Below, piece by piece: positions 36,220-46,869 of a stretch of DNA of 64,000 nucleotides. Origin of the DNA: Actinostola sp. cb2023 (taxonomy: Eukaryota; Cnidaria; Anthozoa; Actiniaria; Actinostolidae); contig JAUJYZ010000925.1 in NCBI GenBank assembly GCA_033675265.1, positions 1 through 64,000 on the forward strand, in the 5' to 3' direction. The position numbers and the translations under genes are program-made. Each line of letters begins with the position of its first letter. Position 1 is the first letter of the stretch. The notes beneath the pieces were generated by a model. That model ran no database searches and was not told the DNA's origin. It was given only the letters and a program-made list of their open reading frames with translations.

Positions 36220-36900
36220 TGAACTTACAATTGATCTTACATGTCCACGTCATGTTGACGTGCAAAAAAATATATATTTGCAATCCTAAAGAATACGTTT
36301 GTTGTAAAATATATTCTCAACATAGGTCTCGAAACCTTACCTTTACCATGTCTACCATAAAAGTACAGAGATGTACAAATGATCGACACATTTACCTCAT
36401 TATTCGGACAGTTCTTCGCCGACACTTCTTCTCGACTAGCTGGATGGTTTGTTTATAATAATATACCAAAGTGGGCGCATAATTTTAGATACGAAACTGC
36501 ATATACTTTATGACAGGTACATGTGGGCTCATATATTTCCAGTCCACTGGAAATAGGACAGGGATACCAAGTATCGAAGAAGACAGTTTATGAGTTGTCA
36601 GCGCGAAAATTCAACATCGCTGTTTGCCGTGTTCAATATCGGGGAAAAAACATTCATTCTCAGAAAGATTACATCAAAACTACATTGTGAAGGAAAAGAC
36701 AAGCAATTGTAACACAGTTTACGTTGTTTTATTGTCATTTTTCTATGAAATTCTCTAGCTCCTTTACTAACCTTTGCACACGTTTGACAGCCACCATATT
36801 GAAACTCATTATTATTCACAAATTGTGGGCGGAGCGATCACGCAAGATGCCCTTTTATAGCGCGTCTTAGTGTTTAAGAGCAAGTATTTACTAGGGCCCG
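36220..36900. other. intergenic, possible promoter of host gene
   Basis: No exon is supported on either strand. The stretch just above 36,217 should hold the promoter of the interrupted gene, but no TATA or initiator is convincing. Confidence 0.35.
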
Positions 36901-37689
36901 AAATTTACTGGCAAGGGGGGTATCTCTGATTTTCTTTTAATTCCGCACAGTGTTAGCCTATTATATATCTAAATTCGCTGTGTAGTTAGTTTCGAAAAAT
37001 ATTTTTTAATTTTCGAGAAATTCGTCATAAACGAAGTCCTCTTGAAATCGACTCGAAACACGTCAGAATTAGAGACACATTTAACGAGCTCGGAAATAAG
37101 GAAAATAACAGTACTGCTCTTAAAAACCGTACGACCTTCTTTCTCTCTCTCTAAATACTAGATTGCGTGATTTTGAGGTGAATTGCGTTATGTTTCATGA
37201 GCGAATTATTTTTTTTGGCGAGGCATACATTTTAACTCGCCGAAAGTATCTATTCAACAAAGCTAATTTTCACCAGGCGATAAACCTTCAAATCTTTCTG
37301 GCCTGCGCTTGTGAACTCTATGGATGATCATCTTTTCATATATGTAAACATTTCCTTGGGCAAATAATGTAGCGATTAGCTATAGCTGCCGAAAGTTGGT
37401 GAAAATGTGTTATTTACTTGACCTTTACAGGTCAATATCTCATAGCAAGTGTAGTATGAAAATACCTATCTGATCTTCAATCACTAGTTTTGGCGAATAA
37501 AATACACCAAAATCAAATCACTATGAAGCTCTTACCTCATTGATACGGATATGGACTTGAGAAACGTCAGTTTTATTGTAATCCCATGGTCTTCCTTTTC
37601 GACTGTCTATTTATAACTTTCGATGAATGTTGAAGACGACGTCGAGGCAACCGGGTTTAACGTCAAAGTTTGACCCAATTTTTAGCGTA

Positions 37690-38340
37690 CTTTCCTCTTG
37701 GTTACATTCTTACTTGTAACATTCATTGTATCCTCTGATATGATGCTTGATAACAATCGATGGAATACGAATATTCTGGTTATGATTTGCAGTTGAGGAC
37801 TGCACTGAATATTTTCAACCGCTGCTTGTCGACTCACGTGACCACATATGATACTCAGGGGGTATAGGAAGGGAGCTGGATAGTAGCTGACAAGTGAAAA
37901 TAATGTATACGAAGCCTTCAATTCATTTCTTCGAGGTCAATTACTTTCATTAGTCGTATCTAATCACAGTTGATCTTTTTCATAAAACGTTTTAAATTTT
38001 CTTGCCCGTGAAAAAAAATACATGGGCTTCCTGTGTTCCGGCGCTGCAGACTTATTTTCGTACCTAATATTTATTTTATAAAGGTATTCATAAATGTATA
38101 AAGCTTACAAATACAAATTACACTATCACATCAGAAGGGATGACTATGATTTGCAAATAAATGCATTTCATTGTAATAGGATTAAAACGCGCACCAAGTG
38201 TCGAGTATCACTCCTGGCATACTATTTTTAAACAGATAGAACTCGAACTCAAGCCTTCTATCGGAGCCGATAGAAGGCGAGAGTGAGCCTTCTACATTTG
38301 TATCTGTTTTAGAATACCACAACTGACTATCTATAAAGCA
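37690..38340. other. unique filler inside the 5-kb element
   Basis: AT-rich, no supportable exon. A short inverted repeat AGCCTTCTATCGGAGCCGAT / CGATAGAAGG occurs near 38,252-38,300. Confidence 0.4.
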
Positions 38341-38345
38341 TATTT

Positions 38346-40206
38346 CCGCTTACGGGAGGTGTCCGCTTACGGGAGGTGTCCGCTTACGGGATGTGTCCGC
38401 TTACGGGATGTGTCCGCTTACGGGAGGTGTCCGCTTACGGGAGGTGTCCGCTTACGGGAGGTGTCCGCTTACGGGAGGTGTCCATTAACATTAATATTTT
38501 AATAATGGCCATTCTTATATAGCGCATTTCACATTCGTCCCAATGCGCTTTTACGGGAGGTGTCCGCTTACGGGAGGTGCCTGCTTACGGGATGTGTCCG
38601 CTTACGGGATGTGTCCGCTTACGGGAGGTGCCTGCTTACGGGAGGTGCCTGCTTACGGGAGGTGTCCGCTTACGGGAGGTGCCTGCTTACGGGAGGTGTC
38701 CGCTTACGGGATGTGTCCGCTTACGGGAGGTGCCTGCTTACGGGAGGTGTCCGCTTACGGGAGGTGCCTGCTTACGGGAGGTGTCCGCTTACGGGAGGTG
38801 TCCGCTTACGGCAGGTGTCCGCTTACGGGAGGTGTCCGCTTACGGGAGGTGTCCGCTTACGGGAGGTGTCCGCTTACGGGAGGTGTCCGCTTACGGGAGG
38901 TGCCTGCTTACGGGAGGTGTCCGCTTACGGGAGGTGCCTGCTTACGGGAGGTGCCTGCTTACGGGAGGTGTCCGCTTACGGGAGGTGCCTGCTTACGGGA
39001 GGTATCCGCTTACGGGAGGTGGCCGCTTACGGGAGGTGTCCGCTTACGGGAGGTGTCCGCTTACGGGAGGTGCCTGCTTACGGGAGGTGTCCGCTTACGG
39101 GAGGTGGCCGCTTACGGGAGGTGTCCGCTTACGGGAGGTGTCCGCTTACGGGAGGTGTCCGCTTTCGGGATGTGCCTGCTTACGGGAGGTGTCCGCTTAC
39201 GGGAAGTGCCTGCTTACGGGAGGTGCCTGCTTACGGGAGGTGTCCGCTTACGGGAGGTGCCTGCTTACGGGAGGTATCCGCTTACGGGAGGTGGCCGCTT
39301 ACGGGAGGTGCCTGCTTACGGGAGGTGTCCGCTTACGGGAGGTGCCTGCTTACGGGAGGTGCCTGCTTACGGGAGGTGTCCGCTTACGGGAGGTGCCTGC
39401 TTACGGGAGGTATCCGCTTACGGGAGGTGGCCGCTTACGGGAGGTGTCCGCTTACGGGAGGTGTCCGCTTACGGGAGGTGCCTGCTTACGGGAGGTGTCC
39501 GCTTACGGGAGGTGGCCGCTTACGGGAGGTGTCCGCTTACGGGAGGTGTCCGCTTACGGGAGGTGTCCGCTTTCGGGATGTGCCTGCTTACGGGAGGTGT
39601 CCGCTTACGGGAAGTGCCTGCTTACGGGAGGTGCCTGCTTACGGGAGGTGTCCGCTTACGGGAGGTGCCTGCTTACGGGAGGTATCCGCTTACGGGAGGT
39701 GGCCGCTTACGGGAGGTGCCTGCTTACGGGAGGTGTCCGCTTACGGGAGGTGTCCGCTTACGGGAGGTGTCCGCTTACGGGAGGTGTCCATTAACATTAA
39801 TATTTTAATAATGGCCATTCTTATATAGCGCATTTCACATTCGTCCCAATGCGCTTTTACGGGATGTGGCCGCTTACGGGAGGTGTCCGCTTACGGAATG
39901 TGTCCGCTTACGGGAGGTGTACGCTTACGGGAGGTGTCCGCTTGAGGGATGTGTCCGCTTACGGGAGGTGTACGCATACGAGAGGTGTCCATTTACGGGA
40001 GGTGTCCGCTTACGGGAGTGCCTGCTTACGGGAGGTGTCCGCTTACGGGAGGTGTCCGCTAACGGGAGGTGTCCGCTTACGGGAGGTATCCGCTTACGGG
40101 AGGTGTCCGCTTACGGGAGGTGTCCGCTTACGGGAGGTGTCCGCTTACGGGAGGTGTCCGCTTACGGGAGGTGTCCGCTTACGGGAGGTGTCCGCTTACG
40201 GGAGGT
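38346..40206. repeat. 17-bp minisatellite with 408-bp higher-order repeat
   Basis: About a hundred copies of CTTACGGGAGGTGTCCG. Variants (TGCCTG, TGGCCG, TATCCG, CTTTCGGGATGTGC) repeat in the same order every 408 bp (24 units), for example 39,001 and 39,409. A 72-bp spacer beginning CATTAACATTAATATTTTAA recurs 1,306 bp apart (38,483 and 39,789). Because 17 is not a multiple of 3, all three plus-strand frames stay open for about 400 codons (Leu-Arg-Glu-Val repeats); these are not proteins. The array ends GGAGGTTCAACTGTA, the inverse of TACAGTTGAACCTCC, a transposon-end-like sequence also seen at 4,313, 15,402 and 43,758. Confidence 0.95.
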
Positions 40207-40353
40207 TCAACTGTATGATTGTAAAATAAACTTACCACCAAAGTTAGTTTGCTCATGTGATCACTTATTGACTGATCTGACATTTGTTTTGGACTCTCCT
40301 CTATAAATGTCATCCCGTAAACAACAACTGAAGCTGCATGTCATTGAACGCAC

Positions 40354-40778
40354 CTGAACCTACTGGTACAAACAAACCAGTACGATGTAATATGATCCAA
40401 GATTCTTCCTTTCCCAGTCCTCGATCACCCTTTGGCCAGGTGCTTGCCTTGCTTTTGTCATGACCAGAAATGGTTTGGGGAACTCTACACCTTGTGCTGG
40501 ATCCTCGCGTCCATCCTATTCCAAGTGAAGCTCGATGATACGGACATATTGTCATGGAATTTAGATGAGCTGGCTCGGTGAATAAAAATGTCCGACAAAG
40601 AATGAGATCGATTTCATTTTGTGGACCTGAAAAGGTCAGAGTAGACTTATGCCTGGAAATATCCTTCGTGGAAAGTAAAGGTATTATCTGAGTTTGTCGC
40701 TTTTTGTCTTTTGGATCGAAACTACACTGACGGCCACCAACAAGAGATTTGAACGAACAGCAAGCTTCCAATAATGAA
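40354..40778 (-). CDS. Cys/His-rich exon, unknown module
   Basis: One long internal exon on the minus strand with acceptor AATCAG and donor CAG|GTGCGT. It reads [53 protein letters not shown] and [16 protein letters not shown]. The CC, LC, CP.HR and RC pattern could bind zinc. Similar stretches occur in many uncharacterised invertebrate proteins; function unknown. A decayed paralogue lies at 12,480-12,795. It is the only coding-like sequence inside the 5-kb inverted-repeat element; partner exons were not found. Confidence 0.5.
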
Positions 40779-42005
40779 CTGATTTTAAATGTTTTTATTG
40801 TAAGGTGACCAAAACACCCCAGGTAGGTGGGGACGGGAGTTATGTATCCAGTTTTTGCAGCTCCATTTTTTCAGAAGTAAAAAAGAAATTGTTTTAAATT
40901 ATATAGTCTTCGACTTTTACTCTTTTTGCTAGGTATCTATCTTACTTTTCTTCAATTTAAATATATTAATACTGATATCAATCTGATAAATTTCCCTAAC
41001 TTAAAATTTCAAGGAAGCCTTCTCGCTCTGTCAATCATCCCGGCTATTGCAGTAATTTGCATAAGTTACGTTTTTGTTTGTCTAGTTCTAATCAATGAAG
41101 AATTGCGACAGTACAGCTACAATTCAAGAACAAAGTAACGTAAAAACAAATGGGCCTATTGAACCTTTACGCATTTACCGTATCAGAAGAGGAATGGGAA
41201 GGTACGCTAAAAATACGGTCAAACTTTTGACATTTTGAACATTCATCGAAAGTTATAAATAGACAGTCGAAAAGGAAGACCATGGGATTACAATAAAACT
41301 GACGTTTCTCAAGTCCATATCCGTATCATTGAGGTAAGAGCTTCATAGTGATTTGATTTTGGTGTATTTTATTCGCCAAAACTAGTGATTGAAGATCAGA
41401 TAGGTATTTTCATACTACACTTGCTATGAGATATTGACCTGTAAAGGTCAAGTAAATAACACATTTTCACCAACTTTCGGCAGCTATAGCTAATCGCTAC
41501 ATTATTTGCCCAAGGAAATGTTTACATATATGAAAAGATGATCATCCATAGAGTTCACAAGCGCAGGCCAGAAAGATTTGAAGGTTTATCGCCTGGTGAA
41601 AATTAGCTTTGTTGAATAGATACTTTCGGCGAGTTAAAATGTATGCCTCGCCAAAAAAAATAATTCGCTCATGAAACATAACGCAATTCACCTCAAAATC
41701 ACGCAATCTAGTATTTAGACAGTGAGAAAGAAGGTCGTACGGTTTTTAAGAGCAGTACTGTTATTTTCCTTATTTCCGAGCTCGTTAAATGTGTCTCTAA
41801 TTCTGACGTGTTTCGAGTCGATTTCAAGAGGACTTCGTTTATGACGAATTTCTCGAAAATTAAAAAATATTTTTCGAAACTAACTACACAGCGAATTTAG
41901 ATATATAATAGGCTAACACTGTGCGGAATTAAAAGAAAATCGGAGATACCCCCCTTGCCAGTAAATTTTAGTTTTATCTCATATTTGTAAATATGATCTC
42001 TTAAG

Positions 42006-42160
42006 GTCTAAGCTGTCCCGACTTGGATACAGTTTAAAATGATTTTTTGCGTGATCTCCGAGGTAAAATTAGAGAGAAATTCCCAGTTCGTACTCTCAAA
42101 AAGTGGTCGCGGTCTCCTACGAGAGGTGGACTCCTACGAGAGGTTACAAATATAGTGATT
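42006..42160. repeat. tail of a fourth repeat-family copy
   Basis: GGTCTAAGCTGTCCCGACTT through TACAAATATAGTGATTT duplicates the tail at 43,908-44,192 in the same orientation, so two family members lie head to tail and only the tail of the first remains. Confidence 0.75.
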
Positions 42161-42280
42161 TGACTGAGAGATAACACGGTGCTTTGAGAAGCACCCAAAC
42201 AAACAAAAATTAAAAGAAATGAATAGATAAATAAATTGCATCTGAATGAATGAATGTATGAATAATGGTATAAAACTTAC

Positions 42281-42690
42281 AGATTCAGTCTCCACAACTC
42301 TTCCTCCAAATTTCCTCCTGCTGCAGGTTTGGTCAGCATGACGTACAAGTTATTTGTGGATTTCGATTTGATGGTATCTATCGATTTCCCATCCAACTTT
42401 TGACATGCGCTTAAAATTAACGAGTTCCGCTTTCCACTACTTATGACATAGAAACATTCCCCATCGTACCCGCCATACCTATATTTTATTATGGCATTGA
42501 TCTTGGCACGGATGTCAGCATCTAATTCCCTTTCTTGTACTCGGAAAGGAGCCTCAATAAGGGATTGACCTTTAAAATTGCTTGTATATCCTGAATGTGA
42601 AAGCTCTCTCATGAAGTCAATCACCACCAGCTTCATATCATAAGACTTTGTGTCTTTTGGTCTCTTTCTTCCTCGGCTTCGTCCTTAATA
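42281..42690 (-). CDS. repeat-family coding exon, AT-hook-like
   Basis: Longest version of the family exon: a SRGRKRPKDTKSYD stretch resembling an AT-hook, then MKLVVIDFMRELSHSGYTSN, FRVQERELDADIRAKINAI, IKYRYGGYDGECFYVISSG and an acidic end, finishing at AATCT|GTAAGT. It is clearly the first or an early exon of a multi-exon transposon gene; the downstream exons are absent from all three copies. Family not recognised. Confidence 0.5.
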
Positions 42691-43528
42691 TAAATCTAGA
42701 CGCTCATTGAGCGTTTACTCGGCGTGTGGGGTGAATCAGCTGGAACTCCGGTGAATCTCTAGCACACACGATTACCGTCCTCTGTTTTTGTCTATAAAAC
42801 GATGTTTTAGGCCGTTATTTTGTAAGCGTTGGGCTTCCTGTGGTACGCTCAAATCGCATTTTGTATACGTATTTATTTATTTATTTATTTACAGATTCAG
42901 TATAACAATTACACTGGGTAGAATAACAATAGGACACGAAGTCCCCTGCTAGGTTAAACCACCAAGCGCTTCCCCAATAAAATGATAACCCAACCCCAGA
43001 TAAACCTATAATAATCATTGTAGTTCGATTTTCGCTTCAGGAATGGGTTTTAAGAATATCGAACTCCCAATTATACTCAAGAAATAATTAGTAGTTGTTT
43101 GTGTGCAGTCAGGTGTTTAATTTAGTATAATAGGTCTATTTAGTGTGTTTTGGGATCGATATATTTTAAGTGCTGACTCCTAGGCAAGGCAACAAGTCCC
43201 GGAATTGGTTTCAGCCGAAAATAAAATACTTAATAATAATAATAATAATAACGATTTATTAAACAGATCTATGTTGAAAAATGGCTCTTCCCTGTTTAAA
43301 TGCTATCTAAACTATATATCTAAACTATCTAAACTTTCTCAATTCGCTCGATCAAGAGCTGTTGATATGCAATAGAATGGCAATCTATCAGTGTTCTGAC
43401 CTACTTTCAGGTCGTTTACTCCGCTAACGGGCCAGAAAATCGAATGACATCGGCTTCTCTCGTTCTTCCTGGGCTTCTTGTGGCCGGGATGGACTGGACA
43501 CTTCTAACACGAAAAAAGGCCATTTTAA

Positions 43529-43706
43529 ACACGAAGTTCCGGTATAAAAGGACGCTGCCCAGGGGTACAGCAATACATTTGTTTAATCAATCATTGTTAA
43601 TCGCATATTCATGTGCATGTTCAGGTAGTGATACAAAGATTAATTAGCAAACGTATTGTCTTACCCCTGGGCAGGCTCCTGTTATACCGGAACTTCGTGT
43701 TTTTAA
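43529..43706. mobile_element. MITE nested in copy C
   Basis: Inverted ends CACGAAGTTCCGGTATAA and its complement, with inner GCCCAGGGGTA/TACCCCTGGGC. Flanks are TTTTAAA on both sides. Copy A at about 4,250 has the uninterrupted site (CCATTTTAAGACTCGG), which proves insertion. Confidence 0.85.
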
Positions 43707-44194
43707 AGACTCGGCGTCTGCCACAGGCAGTCCACGCCGAGTAATAAATAAATAAGCGCTACAGTTTAACCTCCCGTAGGCCACCCTCCATGCAAGAAAA
43801 AGTTGTCTCTCATGGGAGGTACTCCACGGGAAGCCCAAATTTAAGTAACGATTAATCTCATATATACTTTTAAATGCGGACACAAGAACATCGGTACCTT
43901 GGTTAAGGTCTAAGCTGTCCCGACTTGGATACAGTTTAAAATGATTTTTTTGCGTGATCTCCGAGGTAAAATTACAGAGAAATTCCCAGTTCGTACTCTC
44001 AAAAAGTGGTCGCAGTCTCCTACGAGGTAAAATTAGAGAGAAATTGCCAGTTCGTATTCTCAAAAAGTGTTCGCAGTTTCCTGCGAGAGGTAAAATTACA
44101 GAGAAATTCTCAGTTCGTACTCTCAAAAAGTGGTTGCGGTCTCCTACGAGTGGTGACTCCTACGAGAGGTTACAAATATAGTGATTTGCGCCAA

Positions 44195-44790
44195 GTTGGC
44201 CCCAAGTTTGGCAACCCAAATTTTGTAAAAAAAAGTTTTTTGAATAAAAGTATAAGAAACCACAAGTGGAATCTTGAGAAAACTACATTACATGCTTTGC
44301 GTTATCGGACGTAAACTCCCAGGGAATACTTCAAAGGCTTACCAATAATCTTAGCTTTGTAATTTAAAAATTATTGACGACAAATCACCATCCAATTCAA
44401 TGCTAATATTATTTATTACTAGTTCCTCTTTCCTCAGCCCCACACTCATAAATTCACCTCCCATCCATCCACTTTTCTTCCGCATCCCGGCCTACCTTTT
44501 CAACATTCTCTCCCCCATCCTCTCTCCCTAGGCCCCACTCATAAATTTACCCCTTCATCCATCCACTTTTCTTCCGCATTCTAGCATCGCTTTTCAACAT
44601 TAGAGACCATAAGATACCACGGTTCCGTTATACGGGTACGGGTATGTCACCCGTACCCGTACACGTTTGAGCCCCTTCAAGCTGTGAGGTAAGATACCCG
44701 GTCCCGGTCGACTTCTTACGGGCGTGAGTACTGGTGACGAGTTACACAAAAATGGCGTACGTTGCCGTACGTTCATGGTGAAACGGAAAA
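44195..44790. other. intergenic, nothing recognised
   Basis: A CT-rich stretch (44,440-44,590) contains a partial tandem duplication of about 75 bp including CCATCCACTTTTCTTCCGCAT. GGGTACGGGTATGTCACCCG near 44,640 is a short inverted motif. Confidence 0.4.
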
Positions 44791-44796
44791 AGTGAA

Positions 44797-45222
44797 AAGG
44801 TTCTGGAGGACCATGGAATAAAAACATATGTCAAGCCCTTATGTACACTGCGTCAATCCCTATCAAAGCCGAAGGATACCATCCCGTGTAATAAGAAGAC
44901 CGGAGTTGTCTACCAGATTCCTTGCGGAGATTGTGAGGCGGTGTACATAGGGGAGACTGGACGATCATTGGGCACCAGGAAGAAGGAACACATGGCAAGT
45001 GTTAGGTTGGCCAAGACACAGGCGTCGGCATTGGCAGAACACGCCACGAAAGAAGGCCATGACATCGCATGGGACGATACAAAGATCATTGCTACTGAAT
45101 CTTCCTGGGTCCGAAGGAAATGGACAGAGGCATGGAAAATAGCAAAGAACAAAAATGCTTTATTCAATAGAGACTCTGGGAGGGTAGTTCCAGGGAATTA
45201 TATTCCTCTTGTGGACAAGTAG
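44797..45222 (+). pseudogene. Penelope-like element, GIY-YIG endonuclease end
   Basis: The frame reads TIPCNKKTGVVYQIPCGDC then VYIGETGRSLGTRKKEH, a GIY-YIG nuclease motif (VYQI...YIGETGR...R...H), and ends PGNYIPLVDK-stop. Penelope-like retroelements carry this domain after the reverse transcriptase. The reverse transcriptase is absent upstream, so this is a 5'-truncated copy, the usual result of incomplete reverse transcription. Confidence 0.85.
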
Positions 45223-45360
45223 AACTTTGCTAAGAATTGTCTTGTAGTAATTGCGCGCGCGTAGTCGCCTATTAATTAGCTCGCGCTACAATCACGTTTG
45301 TTTTGTTTGTTTTTATACGTAATCTTCTAACTGAATTTTGTAAAATCCATTCATTCCCTG

Positions 45361-45412
45361 ATGATGGGCCAGAGGCCCGAAAGCGTGGATAATAAAAATC
45401 CATTTACGTGGA
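45361..45412 (+). ncRNA. Penelope 3' end, hammerhead-like core
   Basis: CCCTGATGATGGGCC, AGA, GGCCCGAAAGC: the order CTGATGA, a GC stem, GAAA is that of the hammerhead ribozyme core, which some Penelope-like elements carry in their terminal repeats. One extra T follows CTGATGA here, so activity is uncertain. Confidence 0.45.
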
Positions 45413-45579
45413 AGAAGCATCTTTTACAGTGAAATATATATAGTCCTTGAAACAATGTGTTTGCCAAATAAACTTAAACTTGATTTGTTGTCGATTATGA
45501 TAACTCGTCTTATAATTTGTGTGTCACCCTCTTTAAATAAATACTTTATTATTAAGACGTTTATTATTTATCCATGTAG

Positions 45580-46868
45580 ATTTAGTCGAGATGATATTCA
45601 TCTTTTACACGACCTTCTTACAATACCTGAGATATATAAATGTCCTAATGGGACTGTGGCCAATGGGATGGAAGCATTTCTTTTACTCTTGAGACTACTT
45701 ACATAACCAAATCGTCTTTGTGATCTATGCCAGATCTTTGGTAGACCAGAACCCGAATTAAGCATGATACTTCACGAGGTATTGCAATAGTTTTAAGTTG
45801 TAATTGCTGTAATTATTATTTGTATTTCATGTTATATGGAAATATAAACGAACCTTTGAACCATTTCTTTGAAAGCCACCTATAGAAGGTTATTTTAATC
45901 ACAGGTACTCGACGATAGTTTCAACATCTTTTAGAAAATCTTAATCAGAACTGGATTGATGTCAGGACATTTGCAGATGCAATCCATAATGTGGGGCACC
46001 CTTGCAAAGTTGCTGGGGGTTCATAGATGGAACACTTAGGCATGCTGTAGACCAGTAACCAATCAGCGAATGCTTTTCTCTGGGCACAAACGAACTTATG
46101 GTATAAAATTCCAGTATAACATTATTTCTACTGATTGTATAAATGATTCCCTTCCTGCTGACAGTCCTTTTCTCTCTCCTTTTTGAGAGAATTAGAAATT
46201 GAGAAAAAAAAAAAAGACTTTCAACAGGGAATTGATTCCCTCTTACCTCCCTTCTTTGATCATTTGTTATGTTCCCTTCTAGCCTGTTTACAGTCACTTC
46301 CCACCCAAATCACTGCCTAGAAAGCACTCTGAAGATGCATTGAACTGGGAATAAGAATAAAACATGTATCTGCCCAATATGATTCCATTTTTTATCTTAC
46401 TTTTCTTATGTCAGAGTGTAGTATGCCCAAATGGTTTAATAGCCAATTTGTATGGCCTTGTTGCTGGACGTCACCATGATGCCTTCTTATTGCACGAGAG
46501 CCGCCTTCTATCTAGACTTCAAGCAAAGTTTACACCCCCTAACATATATACATGTATCCTATATGGTGACCCTGCATACCCATTATGTCAACACTTGCTT
46601 GGTCCATACAAAGGAGCAGCACTCACTCCTGCTCAGCAATTATTTAACAAAGAAATGAGCAAAGTGAGGGAGTCAGTAGAATGAGAAGGTTTTGCAATAT
46701 TTTGCATTCCTTGATTGTAAGAAAAATTTGAAAGTTCTTTTACAACCCATTGGGAAATACTATGTTGTTGGGGTTCTATTGACTAATTGCCATACATGTC
46801 TTTATGGAAGTACAACTTCTGAATACTTTTCTTTGGATCCTTATGATGTACAAACATACTTGTCATAA
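45580..46868 (+). pseudogene. PIF/Harbinger transposase (HARBI1-like), broken
   Basis: Three exons: 45,580-45,778 (FSRDDIHLLHDLLTIPE, FGRPEPELSMI), 45,905 to about 46,055 (IDGTLRHAVD, around the first Asp) and about 46,413-46,868 (VVCPNGLIANLYGLVAGRHHDAF, YGDPAYPL with the second Asp, VRESVE with the Glu). Lesions: TAA at 45,704-45,706, a stop early in exon 2, a T lost at 46,020-46,021, and TGA (46,682-46,684) replacing the Trp after the catalytic Glu. The last 55 codons read on to a natural stop at 46,868. A different Harbinger lineage from the intact copy at 61 kb. Confidence 0.8.
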
Positions 46869-46869
46869 G

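Larger units (their letters stand above)
36909..41966. mobile_element. 5-kb element with ~770-bp inverted repeats
   Basis: Sequence 36,909-37,690 recurs inverted at about 41,200-41,966, more than 95% identical by eye, with termini AAATTTACTGGCAAGG. Between them are a 17-bp minisatellite, one Cys/His-rich exon and AT-rich filler. No transposase is recognised, so the element is probably non-autonomous. I could not define a target duplication; the right end directly abuts repeat-family copy C. Confidence 0.75.
42190..44192. repeat. dispersed repeat family, copy C (longest)
   Basis: The most complete copy: minus-strand exon (from 42,281), (TTTA)n near 42,875, (AAT)n near 43,237, and a tail with about three tandem units of roughly 61 bp (43,966-44,150) containing TACAGAGAAATTC and AGTTCGTACTCTCAAAAAG. 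A 180-bp MITE (43,530-43,706) has inserted into it. Confidence 0.75.

Noticed and set aside
38543..39828. Three overlapping 400-codon plus-strand ORFs rich in Leu-Arg-Glu-Val
   Set aside because: All three frames are open because the 17-bp minisatellite unit contains no stop in any frame; no start context, splice site or domain.
38346..40206. CRISPR-like array
   Set aside because: Units are contiguous 17-mers without unique spacers, in a eukaryotic genome.
42006..44192. LTR retrotransposon with direct terminal repeats
   Set aside because: The direct repeat is the tail of two head-to-tail family members; there is no TG...CA end, primer site or polyprotein.
44395..44590. CT-rich coding exon
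   Set aside because: Low-complexity, partially duplicated tract with no maintained frame.
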